Source of the DNA: Vibrio campbellii CAIM 519 = NBRC 15631 = ATCC 25920
GTDB taxonomy: Bacteria > Pseudomonadota > Gammaproteobacteria > Enterobacterales > Vibrionaceae
DNA: 64,000 nt
Direction: 5' to 3'
NCBI RefSeq assembly: GCF_002163755.1
Contig: NZ_CP015863.1
Location: 1,674,001-1,738,000, forward strand
Shown: piece after piece, positions 33,217 to 41,355 of the stretch
Layout of the letters: each line of letters starts with the position of its first letter
How positions within the stretch are numbered: the first letter of the stretch is position 1
Made by a program: the position numbers and the translations under genes
The notes under the pieces: generated by a model
Databases searched by the model: none
Told to the model about the DNA's origin: nothing
The model's input: only the letters and a program-made list of their open reading frames with translations

Positions 33217-33733
33217 AATGTCCTAATATTTCCAAGTGAATATGTCCTATGTTTGCTTGGAGGTATTTAGGATGCTAGTTACGATGAACGACCATGAATT
33301 ACAACGTTTCTCCATTATCCAAGATTTGTTAAACAATAAGTTAAAGCGCCGAGATGCCATATCCATTCTTGGAATAAGCTGCCGACACTTGTCTCGCATA
33401 CTTAAAGCTTTTAAGGAACTTGGCGTTGAATCCCTAGCTCATGACAACCGTGGTAAACCTTCGAGTAATCGCATCAGCGATGACACCAAGCTCCACGTAC
33501 TCAAACTTATCTCAGAATACTATCTAAATTTTGGCCCAACGCTCGTACATGAAAGGCTTATAGAGATTCACGGATTTAATATCTCCTTGGAAACGCTTCG
33601 CCAATGGATGATCGCTGATGGTCTTTGGGTTCCACACTCTAAACGCAAGCCCCGAGTTTACCAACCTCGTTACCGACGTGATTGTTTAGGCGAACTCATT
33701 CAAATTGATGGCTCTCACCATACTACCTCATAA
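33217..33733 (+). mobile_element. 5' fragment of an ISNCY-family insertion sequence
   Basis: The left part begins with a region containing the repeated motif TATGTCCTA (33218-33250), as in the left ends of ISNCY elements I recall from Vibrio, followed by the N-terminal third of the transposase. The right part is missing: no right end or target repeat was seen. Exact left boundary is approximate. Confidence 0.65.
33272..33733 (+). pseudogene. ISNCY-type transposase, C-terminally truncated
   Basis: The visible 150 or so residues contain the DNA-binding helix-turn-helix (~13-55: KRRDAISILGISCRHLSRILKAF) and the RYRRDCLGELIQIDGSHH block, where the catalytic DDE core should begin (GSHHDWF in full elements). 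The match stops at ~33722 and the frame ends in TTS-stop. A full transposase of this group is ~430 residues, so about two thirds is gone. TTGGAGG lies upstream of the ATG at 33272. Confidence 0.85.
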
Positions 33734-33825
33734 CTTCAATGTTTCGCTTTCATTATGGCCCTAGATGTTCGTAACAAAGACTATTTCTAGTTTCCGAACT
33801 GACGATTTAACCTTTTTCCAGAGCA

Positions 33826-33853
33826 ATAAAAAAGCGACCAGACTTGGTCGCTT
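33826..33853 (-). terminator. Terminator after the HDOD gene
   Basis: AAGCGACCA / TGGTCGCTT with loop AGTC and six T on the minus strand, 26 nt after the stop. Confidence 0.85.
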
Positions 33854-33878
33854 GAAGTTTTGTGACATCGTAACTCTT

Positions 33879-35093
33879 CTAAATCATAAGAGTCATCTTG
33901 CCTGGAGCGCTCATTCTAATGGATGATAACGCTTCTCCTGAGATCTGAACGTTAGCAAACCAAAATGGCTTGTGTTTTTCTGCGAACACTTCGCTTCTCG
34001 ATAAGCTGTCGTATATTGCATACGCCCTAGCCTGTGCTAATGCTGCTCCATAGATGCTGCGTTCTAAGATCGGTTTGTTTTCTATGTCTTCTAGAATGGC
34101 AACTTTAATATGCTCTGCACTTTTCGGCCAGTTAAAGCTTTCCATAAGTCGTTTAGTGACCGCTGCTTCCATATCAACAATAACTTTAGGTAAGAACGCT
34201 GAATTAGGTCGAACGTCGGCACAAGCATAATACTCATCTTTTCTGTTCGTCTTTCTATAGTTCAGCATGACTTTAACAAGGGCATCTTCGAAAGTGTCTG
34301 TGAGATGATTAATCAGCACTATGCTTCCTAGGCTACGAAGTGTTCCAATTAGAACACCACAATCAGAATCTGTTGCACCTGCCGATTCCAATCGCATTTT
34401 GGTAACGTTGGCAGTCAAGACCAGTTGTTGCCAAAACTTGGGAGTCAGGATCTTAGTATTACTGTCTGACCACTTCATTATTGGTCGTGCCATTAAGACT
34501 GGGAATAGCTTGCGGCAATTTTCAATTCCAAGACGACTAATCGCAACTCTTACATCTGAGCTGGTTTTAGCTGCACTGCCTCGCTCACGCAGTCTAGAGT
34601 TTTCAATCAGATCAATAATCGTTGAGCTTAGTTGGTGGCTATCGCCGGCCAAGCCTGTCAGTTTTGAAAAGCTGATTGATGGAGAATAAGCAAACGATGC
34701 GAACAGTTCAAATGGGGGTATATTGCTCGATAATCTATCAATTGGAAGTGTTTCAAGCTTCTTCATTAACATTCGATCGGCGACTTTCGATACATCGCTG
34801 ATGACTTTTTGAAGTGTCTTCTGTTTGTCTTCCACGATTTGGCGTTTTTCTTTTACTCGTTCTTGTTCACATATGAGAAGTATTCTTTGGTTGCGCGTGA
34901 TTCTGTCTTCTTCACTAAAGATCACGTCGTCACAGTAACGTCCCTGTAGACTGAGGAGTTTATCCACTTGCGACTGATCCACCTGGTGGTTCATACTAGC
35001 TAGCCATTTTGCATGTCTAAGTTCGACTTCTTTCGATACTTTGGCTGCGATGTCCATTGCTTCTTGTGTATATTTTTTTTGCGTGAGCAACAA
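33879..35093 (-). CDS. HDOD-domain protein
   Basis: 404 residues. The first ~120 residues are charged and probably coiled coil (IRTNQR...KEKRQIVEDKQKTLQKV). The HDOD domain (a non-catalytic HD-type domain) covers ~125-330: LSSNIPPFELFASF, SKLTGLAGDSHQLSSTIIDLI, AISRLGIENCRKLFPVLMARP and GVLIGTLRSLGSIVLI. HDOD proteins act in signalling, but no output domain is seen here. It stands alone. Confidence 0.75.
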   Translation of the reverse strand: MLLTQKKYTQEAMDIAAKVSKEVELRHAKWLASMNHQVDQSQVDKLLSLQGRYCDDVIFSEEDRITRNQRILLICEQERVKEKRQIVEDKQKTLQKVISDVSKVADRMLMKKLETLPIDRLSSNIPPFELFASFAYSPSISFSKLTGLAGDSHQLSSTIIDLIENSRLRERGSAAKTSSDVRVAISRLGIENCRKLFPVLMARPIMKWSDSNTKILTPKFWQQLVLTANVTKMRLESAGATDSDCGVLIGTLRSLGSIVLINHLTDTFEDALVKVMLNYRKTNRKDEYYACADVRPNSAFLPKVIVDMEAAVTKRLMESFNWPKSAEHIKVAILEDIENKPILERSIYGAALAQARAYAIYDSLSRSEVFAEKHKPFWFANVQISGEALSSIRMSAPGKMTLMI

Positions 35094-35223
35094 ACTGATA
35101 TTCCTAACGTTATTTTATTTTTCCGTCAGCAAGTGTATCTATAAACACCAAAGCAGTAAATGGAATGTGATATTAATTCCACTTATAAAGACATTCAAAT
35201 TATAGAAATATAATTAGTGAATA

Positions 35224-35547
35224 CTAATTGCCCGTTGTTATGTGTAGTCGTATGTACTTTTCAGAGAATTTATAGCGATAACGTTTGCCAATTTTCACAT
35301 TTGATTTGGTGAATTGACATACGCGTTTATCACCACTGCTTTTTACCCTCTTGATCTTTGCACTTTTACCTTTGTGTTCCATTTCAATCATTAGGTCACA
35401 ATACCCATGGTAACCATCAAATTCTCTATCAGTTTTCTTCTGTAACTCCGCTTTAATTTTTTTCGCCACGGGATTCGTCTCAGAATCATCAGCTGTAGCA
35501 ACAGAAATCCCAAATAATAAACACAAAAACGTGACAGTGTATCGCAT
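35224..35547 (-). CDS. Secreted protein with TolA-C-like domain
   Basis: 107 residues. Signal peptide MRYTVTFLCLLFGISVATA, then a basic domain. The pattern GYHGYCDLMIEMEHKGKSAK ... SGDKRVCQFT resembles the C-terminal domain of TolA, including its paired cysteines, followed by a Tyr/Arg-rich YKFSEKYIRLHI end. TolA itself is far longer and membrane-anchored, so this is a free-standing relative at best. It overlaps no neighbour. Confidence 0.55.
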   Translation of the reverse strand: MRYTVTFLCLLFGISVATADDSETNPVAKKIKAELQKKTDREFDGYHGYCDLMIEMEHKGKSAKIKRVKSSGDKRVCQFTKSNVKIGKRYRYKFSEKYIRLHITTGN

Positions 35548-35603
35548 GAAGTTCCCTTTCGATTTCGTAAAAGTGAAACTCTAAATCACTGACTTTATTG
35601 AAA

Positions 35604-35632
35604 TAAAAACGGGACCCAATTAATGCGTCCCG
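35604..35632 (-). terminator. Terminator after the DUF3634-like gene
   Basis: CGGGAC / GTCCCG with an AT-rich loop and five T on the minus strand. Confidence 0.75.
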
Positions 35633-35662
35633 CCTAACATGAATAAGTAATTGATAGTTTGC

Positions 35663-35974
35663 TTAAGCGCGTTTTTTGCCTTTGGTTGACTTAAAACCTT
35701 GATGAGGAAAAACGTTCCTAATGCGTTGTTGAATTTTTTTCGGCACTTCTTTGGAGAAAGCTAAACGCATCCCAGTACGTTGATTGTAGATTTTCATCTC
35801 ACCATCGAAAGGAGCATGCTCGGCGATGTCTTGCAGGTTGTGTTTAAAAGAAGGTGGTAAATGACCTTTCACTTTCGATATGTGCCCTTTTTCGAACTTA
35901 ACTTTTAGGACTGGTCTATCTACAGCGATAAGCCAAAAAATGACAACAGCAGCAATCAATATTACGTAAAGCAT
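35663..35974 (-). CDS. Membrane-anchored DUF3634-like protein
   Basis: 103 residues: an N-terminal membrane helix (~2-20) followed by a basic cytoplasmic domain with SKVKGHLPPSFKHNLQDIAE and a VPKKIQQRIRNVFPHQGFK end. This fits DUF3634 as I recall it (gammaproteobacteria, function unknown). It is 10 nt downstream of matP on the same strand, so probably co-transcribed with it. Confidence 0.6.
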   Translation of the reverse strand: MLYVILIAAVVIFWLIAVDRPVLKVKFEKGHISKVKGHLPPSFKHNLQDIAEHAPFDGEMKIYNQRTGMRLAFSKEVPKKIQQRIRNVFPHQGFKSTKGKKRA

Positions 35975-35984
35975 ATGATTCTCC

Positions 35985-36434
35985 TTAGCTGGACAACAAT
36001 TTACTCAAGTCTTCTTTCAACGATGATACCTTCATGCTAGCTTTCTCGCTTCGAGATGCTTCAGACAGCAAATACTCAATTGCATCGGATAGTGTGCAAC
36101 CTAACTCGTTTGCTCTGTTAGAGAGCTTTTCCCACACTCGATAGTCAAGATCTATGGATTTTTTCTTTGTGTGGACTTGCTCCGCATTGAAGTGACGTTT
36201 ACGTTTTGCACGGATCGCTTGTTTCAGCTTGTTATCAAGCTCTTCTGACATGTGGTTCTCAATCCAAGCAAGAACTTGAGTAGGTTCATGCTCGAGCTTA
36301 CGAAGTTCAGCAATCGCAGCATCGGCTTCGCTTGTATCGATGTATCGAGTAACGGCTTCACCATCTTTCCACTTTTTAATGAGATACTTCCATTTCCAAC
36401 CACATTCTAAATTTTCAAGCTGCTGATATTTCAT
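35985..36434 (-). CDS. matP: Macrodomain Ter protein MatP
   Basis: 149 residues from ATG 36434, the length and N-terminus (MKYQQLENLECGWKWKYL) of MatP; GAGG lies 9 nt upstream. It binds matS sites and organises the terminus region of the chromosome. The C-terminal ribbon-helix-helix (KKKSIDLDYRVWEKLSNRANELGCTLSDAIEYLLSEASR, ~95-133) is clear. The neighbourhood matP / lon-like / fabA is the same as in E. coli. Confidence 0.95.
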   Translation of the reverse strand: MKYQQLENLECGWKWKYLIKKWKDGEAVTRYIDTSEADAAIAELRKLEHEPTQVLAWIENHMSEELDNKLKQAIRAKRKRHFNAEQVHTKKKSIDLDYRVWEKLSNRANELGCTLSDAIEYLLSEASRSEKASMKVSSLKEDLSKLLSS

Positions 36435-36645
36435 CCTTCTGACCCTCAATGCACGTATGGTGACAGCGTAACCCAACTGTGCAGGTTCGGCAATTAAAAC
36501 TCCTAAAAGTATCGATGTTGATCACTCATTTGTCGAAGGTTTAATCAACTGAAATTGTAGAATTTTTGGATTGGTCAAATTGTCGCTAGGGAGTTGATCG
36601 CCGTTTCGCTATAATGCGCCTAAGACTAAATTAAGATGAATTTGA

Positions 36646-38286
36646 ATGAACCAAGTTAACTGGCAAGATGTCACCCCTTCTTTTGAACAGTACGAAGAGA
36701 TTTTACGCAACGCCACTTCTCTCCCAGCAAAGCCTTTCATTGAGCTTCAGCCGAGGCTTGAAGCAACCACTGAGCGATTTACGCGTGTACAAGGATTAAC
36801 CTGCATTTTATTGGTGAATTGCACTGATAATGCGATTTACCGAGGCTTCATTAGCGAAGTGTTGGAGGCTAAGACCTCTGCACCTATTGTTGCAACAGAG
36901 TCACTCGATGCTAAAGAGCTGTTTGATCGCTACAGTGTGAACCAAGATGGTCAAGCAACGTTTGAATCTGGCTTACTTTCTAAAGCACATGGCGGCTATC
37001 TTGTTATTCCTGCTAACTTGGTGCTTGCGAATGCTGCACGCTGGCCAAGCATCAAAGCTGCGGTTCAAGGTGGAAGCTTTGCCCCAATTAATCTTACTCC
37101 AAATCGAATTGCTTCATCGCCTTTTGCGCCGCAAGAATACAATGTAAAACTGATCATTACCGGTGACCGAAACCAGTTGGCTGAAATCGAGTATGTCGAT
37201 GAAGACTTCTCTGCAGGTCTGACGATGTATACAGAGGTTGAAGACGATATCCATCTATCTCAAGAAAACCTGAGGAATTACATTAGTTTGGTAAACTGGA
37301 TTTGCCAGAAGTACCAGCATCCTGCATTGAGCAATGAAGCGTTCAGAAGATTAATTCTTGCAGGGATGCGTTACACAGAAGATCAACACTATCTACCGCT
37401 CGGTGTCATGTGGCACAACCAGCTATTAGGTCTGGCTAGCCAATATTCAAACTCATCGGTTATCGAATTCGACGATATTGATCAGGCCATTGATGATAAA
37501 TATTACCGCGAGTCGTACCTACCACAGCGTGCTGTTGATGACATTCTTGATGGACAAGTGATCATTGAAACGACTGGCGAACAAGTCGGTCAGATTAACG
37601 GTCTTACTGTTATTGACATGGCTGGACATCCGGTCTCTTATGGCGAACCTGCGCGTATTTCTTGTGTTATTCACTTCGGTGATGGTGATATCTCAGATGT
37701 TGAGCGTAAAGCTGAGCTTGGTGGCAACCTGCACGCTAAAGGTATGATGATCATGCAAGCATTTGTGAGCTCTGCTCTGAACCTGGATGAGCCTCTACCT
37801 TACTCTGCGTCAATTGTTTTTGAGCAATCATACAGTGAAGTAGATGGAGATAGCGCCTCTTTAGCGGAGCTTTGCTGTTTGGTAAGTGCCCTATCTGAAT
37901 CCCCAGTTAATCAGCAGATCGCAGTGACTGGCGCGGTAGACCAATTTGGTCGTGTGCAAGCCGTCGGTGGCTTGAATGAAAAGATCGAAGGGTTTTACCA
38001 AGTGTGTAAGCATCAAGGCTTCACAGGTGAGCAAGGCGTGATTATGCCGAAAACTAACCTAAAGCACCTTGCGTTACATAAAGGTGTCATAGAAAGTATT
38101 AAGAATGGTGAGTTCCACATTTGGTCTGTTTCTACTGTTGATGAAGCGATTCCTCTTCTGATGTCCAAACCTTTCCGAGGTGAAGATGACAGCATCATCG
38201 GTAAGATAGCCGAACGTATTGAAAACTTTGAAAGGCACGAGCATCCAGAAGGAATTGTGGAGCGCATCAAAAACTGGTTTGTCTAG
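36646..38286 (+). CDS. Lon-like protease (LonH/YcbZ type), S16 family without a visible ATPase core
   Basis: 546 residues. The C-terminal S16 protease domain is clear: catalytic Ser403 in EVDGDSAS and Lys446 in GGLNEKIEG, with the YSASIVFEQSYS start of the domain. In the N-terminal ~250 residues no Walker A (GxxGxGKT) is visible, although the fold is that of Lon/YcbZ. E. coli YcbZ (586 residues) lies between matP and fabA in the same order. Substrates are unknown. It is divergent from matP, and fabA follows 70 nt downstream. Confidence 0.88.
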   Translation: MNQVNWQDVTPSFEQYEEILRNATSLPAKPFIELQPRLEATTERFTRVQGLTCILLVNCTDNAIYRGFISEVLEAKTSAPIVATESLDAKELFDRYSVNQDGQATFESGLLSKAHGGYLVIPANLVLANAARWPSIKAAVQGGSFAPINLTPNRIASSPFAPQEYNVKLIITGDRNQLAEIEYVDEDFSAGLTMYTEVEDDIHLSQENLRNYISLVNWICQKYQHPALSNEAFRRLILAGMRYTEDQHYLPLGVMWHNQLLGLASQYSNSSVIEFDDIDQAIDDKYYRESYLPQRAVDDILDGQVIIETTGEQVGQINGLTVIDMAGHPVSYGEPARISCVIHFGDGDISDVERKAELGGNLHAKGMMIMQAFVSSALNLDEPLPYSASIVFEQSYSEVDGDSASLAELCCLVSALSESPVNQQIAVTGAVDQFGRVQAVGGLNEKIEGFYQVCKHQGFTGEQGVIMPKTNLKHLALHKGVIESIKNGEFHIWSVSTVDEAIPLLMSKPFRGEDDSIIGKIAERIENFERHEHPEGIVERIKNWFV

Positions 38287-38304
38287 TACTGATCGGAGTT
38301 GTTT

Positions 38305-38322
38305 AGCGTACACGTGTTCACT
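38305..38322 (+). promoter_or_regulatory. FabR operator upstream of fabA
   Basis: AGCGTACACGTGTTCACT matches the palindrome recognised by FabR in E. coli (AGCGTACA-like left half, TGTTCGCT-like right half). It lies 35 nt upstream of the fabA ATG. FabR lowers unsaturated fatty acid synthesis by repressing fabA and fabB. The regulator gene itself is not in the window. Confidence 0.75.
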
Positions 38323-38356
38323 AAGATGCAGCTATCAAAAATTGGAGTAATTGATA

Positions 38357-38872
38357 ATGCAAAACAAACGTGATTCATACACCCGTGAAGATCTTCTAGC
38401 TTCTAGCCAAGGCGAACTATGGCCACAAGGCCCTCAGCTACCAGCACCAAACATGTTGATGATGGACCGCATCACAAAAATGTCTGAGACTGAAGGTGAT
38501 TTCGGTAAAGGTTTGATCCTAGCAGAATTGGACATTACTCCAGATCTTTGGTTCTTTGATTGTCACTTCCCTGGTGACCCTGTAATGCCTGGCTGTCTTG
38601 GCCTTGATGCAATGTGGCAACTTGTTGGCTTCTTCCTAGGCTGGGTTGGCGGTCAAGGCAAAGGACGCGCTCTAGGTGTTGGCGAAGTGAAGTTTACGGG
38701 GCAAATCCTACCAACAGCTAAAAAAGTGACTTACGAGATCCACATGAAGCGTGTTGTTAACCGTAAATTGGTAATGGGTCTAGCTGATGGCCGTGTATGT
38801 GTAGACGGCAAAGAAATCTACGTAGCAAAAGATCTGAAAGTAGGCTTGTTCCAAGACACCTCAAGCTTCTAA
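38357..38872 (+). CDS. fabA: 3-hydroxydecanoyl-ACP dehydratase/isomerase FabA
   Basis: 171 residues from ATG 38357 (GGAG 9 nt upstream). The active-site residues are His70 (FDCHFPGDPVMPGC) and Asp84, at the same numbers as in E. coli. It introduces the double bond in unsaturated fatty acid synthesis. An upstream TTG in frame (38351) is not preferred. Confidence 0.97.
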   Translation: MQNKRDSYTREDLLASSQGELWPQGPQLPAPNMLMMDRITKMSETEGDFGKGLILAELDITPDLWFFDCHFPGDPVMPGCLGLDAMWQLVGFFLGWVGGQGKGRALGVGEVKFTGQILPTAKKVTYEIHMKRVVNRKLVMGLADGRVCVDGKEIYVAKDLKVGLFQDTSSF

Positions 38873-38895
38873 TCTCCTACTCTGAAGTATTCAAG

Positions 38896-38922
38896 AAGGC
38901 TCCTTTCAAAGGGGCCTTTTTT
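38896..38922 (+). terminator. Terminator after fabA
   Basis: AAGGCTCC / GGGGCCTT stem with a run of T. Confidence 0.8.
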
Positions 38923-38931
38923 AGTTTTGTA

Positions 38932-39198
38932 TATACCCAAGTAACCTCGAGATGCTAGGTTCAGCGAGAATGACTTGGTTTGTAGACGCGGCGGCGATTT
39001 AAAGATCTAGTGGGTCTAAATCAAGAATCGACAACAAAGTATACAAGCCAAGACAGCTCGCCCTTTGGGAGCGTGTCATTGACTCGACTTCTGCGTCAAA
39101 CAACTTGGAAAGAGCTGGCTATTACGCTGCGTTGTTTTCCTTGACCTCGAATCAATGACAACGCTCTGAATCCTGCATCTTGAAGTCACTTGGGTATA
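38932..39198. repeat. 267-bp inverted-repeat intergenic element (ERIC/MITE-like)
   Basis: The element is bounded by imperfect ~33-bp terminal inverted repeats that start TATACCCAAGT-AC-TC-AGATGC and end with the complement TGGGTATA. It has no open frame, and its inside is rich in short complementary segments, so the RNA would fold. The left end resembles the 'TATACCCAA' ends of ERIC-type elements in enterobacteria. It sits in the gap 38873-39266 between the fabA and rmf terminators and holds no gene. Confidence 0.75.
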
Positions 39199-39214
39199 GC
39201 TACTTAAAAATGCA

Positions 39215-39239
39215 GAAAAGGCTCTTAACGAGCCTTTTC
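39215..39239 (-). terminator. Terminator of rmf (bidirectional form)
   Basis: AAAAGGCTC / GAGCCTTTT with loop TTAAC, 28 nt after the rmf stop; flanking A- and T-runs on both sides. Confidence 0.8.
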
Positions 39240-39266
39240 AAATCCTTCTGTTTGTATGTGGAGAGT

Positions 39267-39440
39267 TTATTTGTAGAGACCAGATTGTTTTTCATCTCTG
39301 GCATCACGCCAACCACCTAACCAATACGACCGAGCGTCAATCTGTTGATACGGACAAGCCTCTTGGGACCTTCCATTCAACCCAGCTTTGTAGCCTTGAG
39401 ATTGAGCTCGTTCTAGGCGATCACGCTTTTGTCTCTTCAT
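39267..39440 (-). CDS. rmf: Ribosome modulation factor RMF
   Basis: 57 residues from ATG 39440 (GAGG 10 nt upstream): MKRQKRDRLERAQSQGYKAG, GLNGRSQEACPYQ and DARSYWLGGWRDAR are the RMF pattern. RMF turns 70S ribosomes into dormant 100S dimers in stationary phase. It lies a short distance from fabA, as in E. coli. Confidence 0.95.
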   Translation of the reverse strand: MKRQKRDRLERAQSQGYKAGLNGRSQEACPYQQIDARSYWLGGWRDARDEKQSGLYK

Positions 39441-39556
39441 AGTTAATTCCTCATACAGGTCCATTTACAAACGTACTACTGTTTTTGTGAAACTTTAGTG
39501 GAGTTTTTATGACTCCACTTACAAGAATCGATCAAGTTTCGCATTTTCTCAAGGCA

Positions 39557-39594
39557 TAAAAAAAGCAGAGGCTCATTTCTGTGAGCCTCTGCTT
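39557..39594 (-). terminator. Terminator after the DUF3466 gene
   Basis: AAGCAGAGGCTCA / TGAGCCTCTGCTT with seven T on the minus strand, about 18 nt after the stop. Confidence 0.9.
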
Positions 39595-39611
39595 GATTTA
39601 AAAATTACTGA

Positions 39612-41348
39612 CTATTTTCTACGGAACCCGAAGAAGCCCAGCATGGTCAAAGCCAACCAACCAAGACCGGCACCTTGACGTTCGGCAGATTCCTCTTCAA
39701 CGCTTCGCTCCTGAATATCTGCAGAAGTCGCGCCAGCGATAGGCATAAGCTTAACTGCAACGATTTTTTCTGTCCCATCACACGACGCGTTATGTTGTGT
39801 GCTCTTATAGCCGCCTTCACACTTCATCGCGGTTGCCGAGATAACGCCAGCATCATTGATGTCTGTAGCATTGATGATACGGAATGCGTTGTTGTCCGCT
39901 GAGTATTCACCACCGTTCGTTAGGTTATCCAAGAACCATGGTTTACCCTCAAACAAGTCTGTCGCACGCTGGCTCACGGCTTCACCTGTTTTAGTGTAAG
40001 GGTAAATAAAACCACGCTTACGACGAGGTTTACCCTCTTCTTCACGAGTCTTCTCAGCGTCTAATTGACCAACAATCTCATTGTATGAGTTGATGCCACC
40101 CATTTGACCGCCAGCACCGCTAAAGAATATACCAGAAGTTGGGTAGAAGGCACTTACTGAGCTCTTAGTCACATCGTCAACAACAAAGAGACGATTTGGT
40201 GCTGACCCTGTTGGCATTAAGTACGCCCCCGAACGTTTGGCTTCACCAATCGCAACAAAATTTGCATTTACGTCGGTTAGACGTGAGTTGGTATGAACCG
40301 TATCACCACTGATTCTTTGTTGGGCACGATCAACTTCCTTATTTACCCATATAGAATCAACGACTGAGCCTTCTTTTGCCAACGTTCCTACGAAGACTGT
40401 TGCGTTCATGTAGTTGTTGTCACTGTCATAGGTGTTGTACCCAACACCATAAACAGTTGAACCTTTTACAACAAGATCTCGCATGCTACCTTGCGCTAAA
40501 CGTTCACCACCTTTTGCCGTGCCGCTCTGCCAATCAACCTGAATTACTGTGCCAGTTGCATCCCAAATCGCAGGTTTTGAAGTATGGTGCGTGCCGTTAT
40601 CGTTTGATGCTTGTTCAGAAATACTGCCTACTGTAAAAGTCCCATCGGTGCGCCATGCTCGGCTCCCGACAACAACCGCCTCTTCGCTGCTTGGAACAAT
40701 AGTTGGAAGCACTGGAGCAACAATTGTATTCCTTGTTTCTAATTCAGAAGAATCTGTATCGCTTACGACACTTTGATTACCAACTGGTTGACCGTCTTCA
40801 GTTAAGCTATTGATAATATTGTTGTACTTGTTTTCATAAGCACCTGGGGCATTCTCGACAAATGCGAATGCGTTTGTTGTAAAGTCTTTACCTAGCTCTT
40901 TGCTCCAAGGTTGCCAATGAATAGACGCCCAAGACTCACATGTTGAGTAACGACGCTCGTTGTAACAGTAGCGCTCAAAGTCATCGTACTCTTGAACGTA
41001 ATAGAAACCGGAGTCCATTGCAAAAGGCACTTCTTCACGGTAACTCACACCATCTACAGCTTCGCCTGCTGAAATTGGTGTTGTACGAGTTTCCAGTGCC
41101 AATTTGAATTGATCCGTTGTACATCCTGCTGCTGAATCAAAACAACCATGGACAAACGGTGAACCAGTGCTTACATCCTGAACATCACCTTGCTGGATAG
41201 CAACGCCGTAGGCAGTTTCGTAATTAACGATGTCACCATTTGATTCTGGCTCTACTTCAACCACCTGATACAATGCTGCATTGGCATTCATTGCTGTACC
41301 AACCATCATCGCGACGGCGGTTAGTTTGAATTTATTACTACAATTCAT
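39612..41348 (-). CDS. Exported DUF3466 family protein with GlyGly-CTERM tail
   Basis: 578 residues. A signal peptide (MNCSNKFKLTAVAMMVGTAMNANA) leads to a long secreted part. The C-terminus GAGLGWLALTMLGFFGFRRK is a glycine start, one hydrophobic helix and a basic end, the pattern of GlyGly-CTERM sorting signals processed by rhombosortase in Vibrio and Shewanella. DUF3466 is recalled for this Vibrio family. It starts 7 nt after the uup stop. The function is unknown; surface or type II secretion is an inference. Confidence 0.7.
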   Translation of the reverse strand: MNCSNKFKLTAVAMMVGTAMNANAALYQVVEVEPESNGDIVNYETAYGVAIQQGDVQDVSTGSPFVHGCFDSAAGCTTDQFKLALETRTTPISAGEAVDGVSYREEVPFAMDSGFYYVQEYDDFERYCYNERRYSTCESWASIHWQPWSKELGKDFTTNAFAFVENAPGAYENKYNNIINSLTEDGQPVGNQSVVSDTDSSELETRNTIVAPVLPTIVPSSEEAVVVGSRAWRTDGTFTVGSISEQASNDNGTHHTSKPAIWDATGTVIQVDWQSGTAKGGERLAQGSMRDLVVKGSTVYGVGYNTYDSDNNYMNATVFVGTLAKEGSVVDSIWVNKEVDRAQQRISGDTVHTNSRLTDVNANFVAIGEAKRSGAYLMPTGSAPNRLFVVDDVTKSSVSAFYPTSGIFFSGAGGQMGGINSYNEIVGQLDAEKTREEEGKPRRKRGFIYPYTKTGEAVSQRATDLFEGKPWFLDNLTNGGEYSADNNAFRIINATDINDAGVISATAMKCEGGYKSTQHNASCDGTEKIVAVKLMPIAGATSADIQERSVEEESAERQGAGLGWLALTMLGFFGFRRK

Positions 41349-41355
41349 GGAATTC

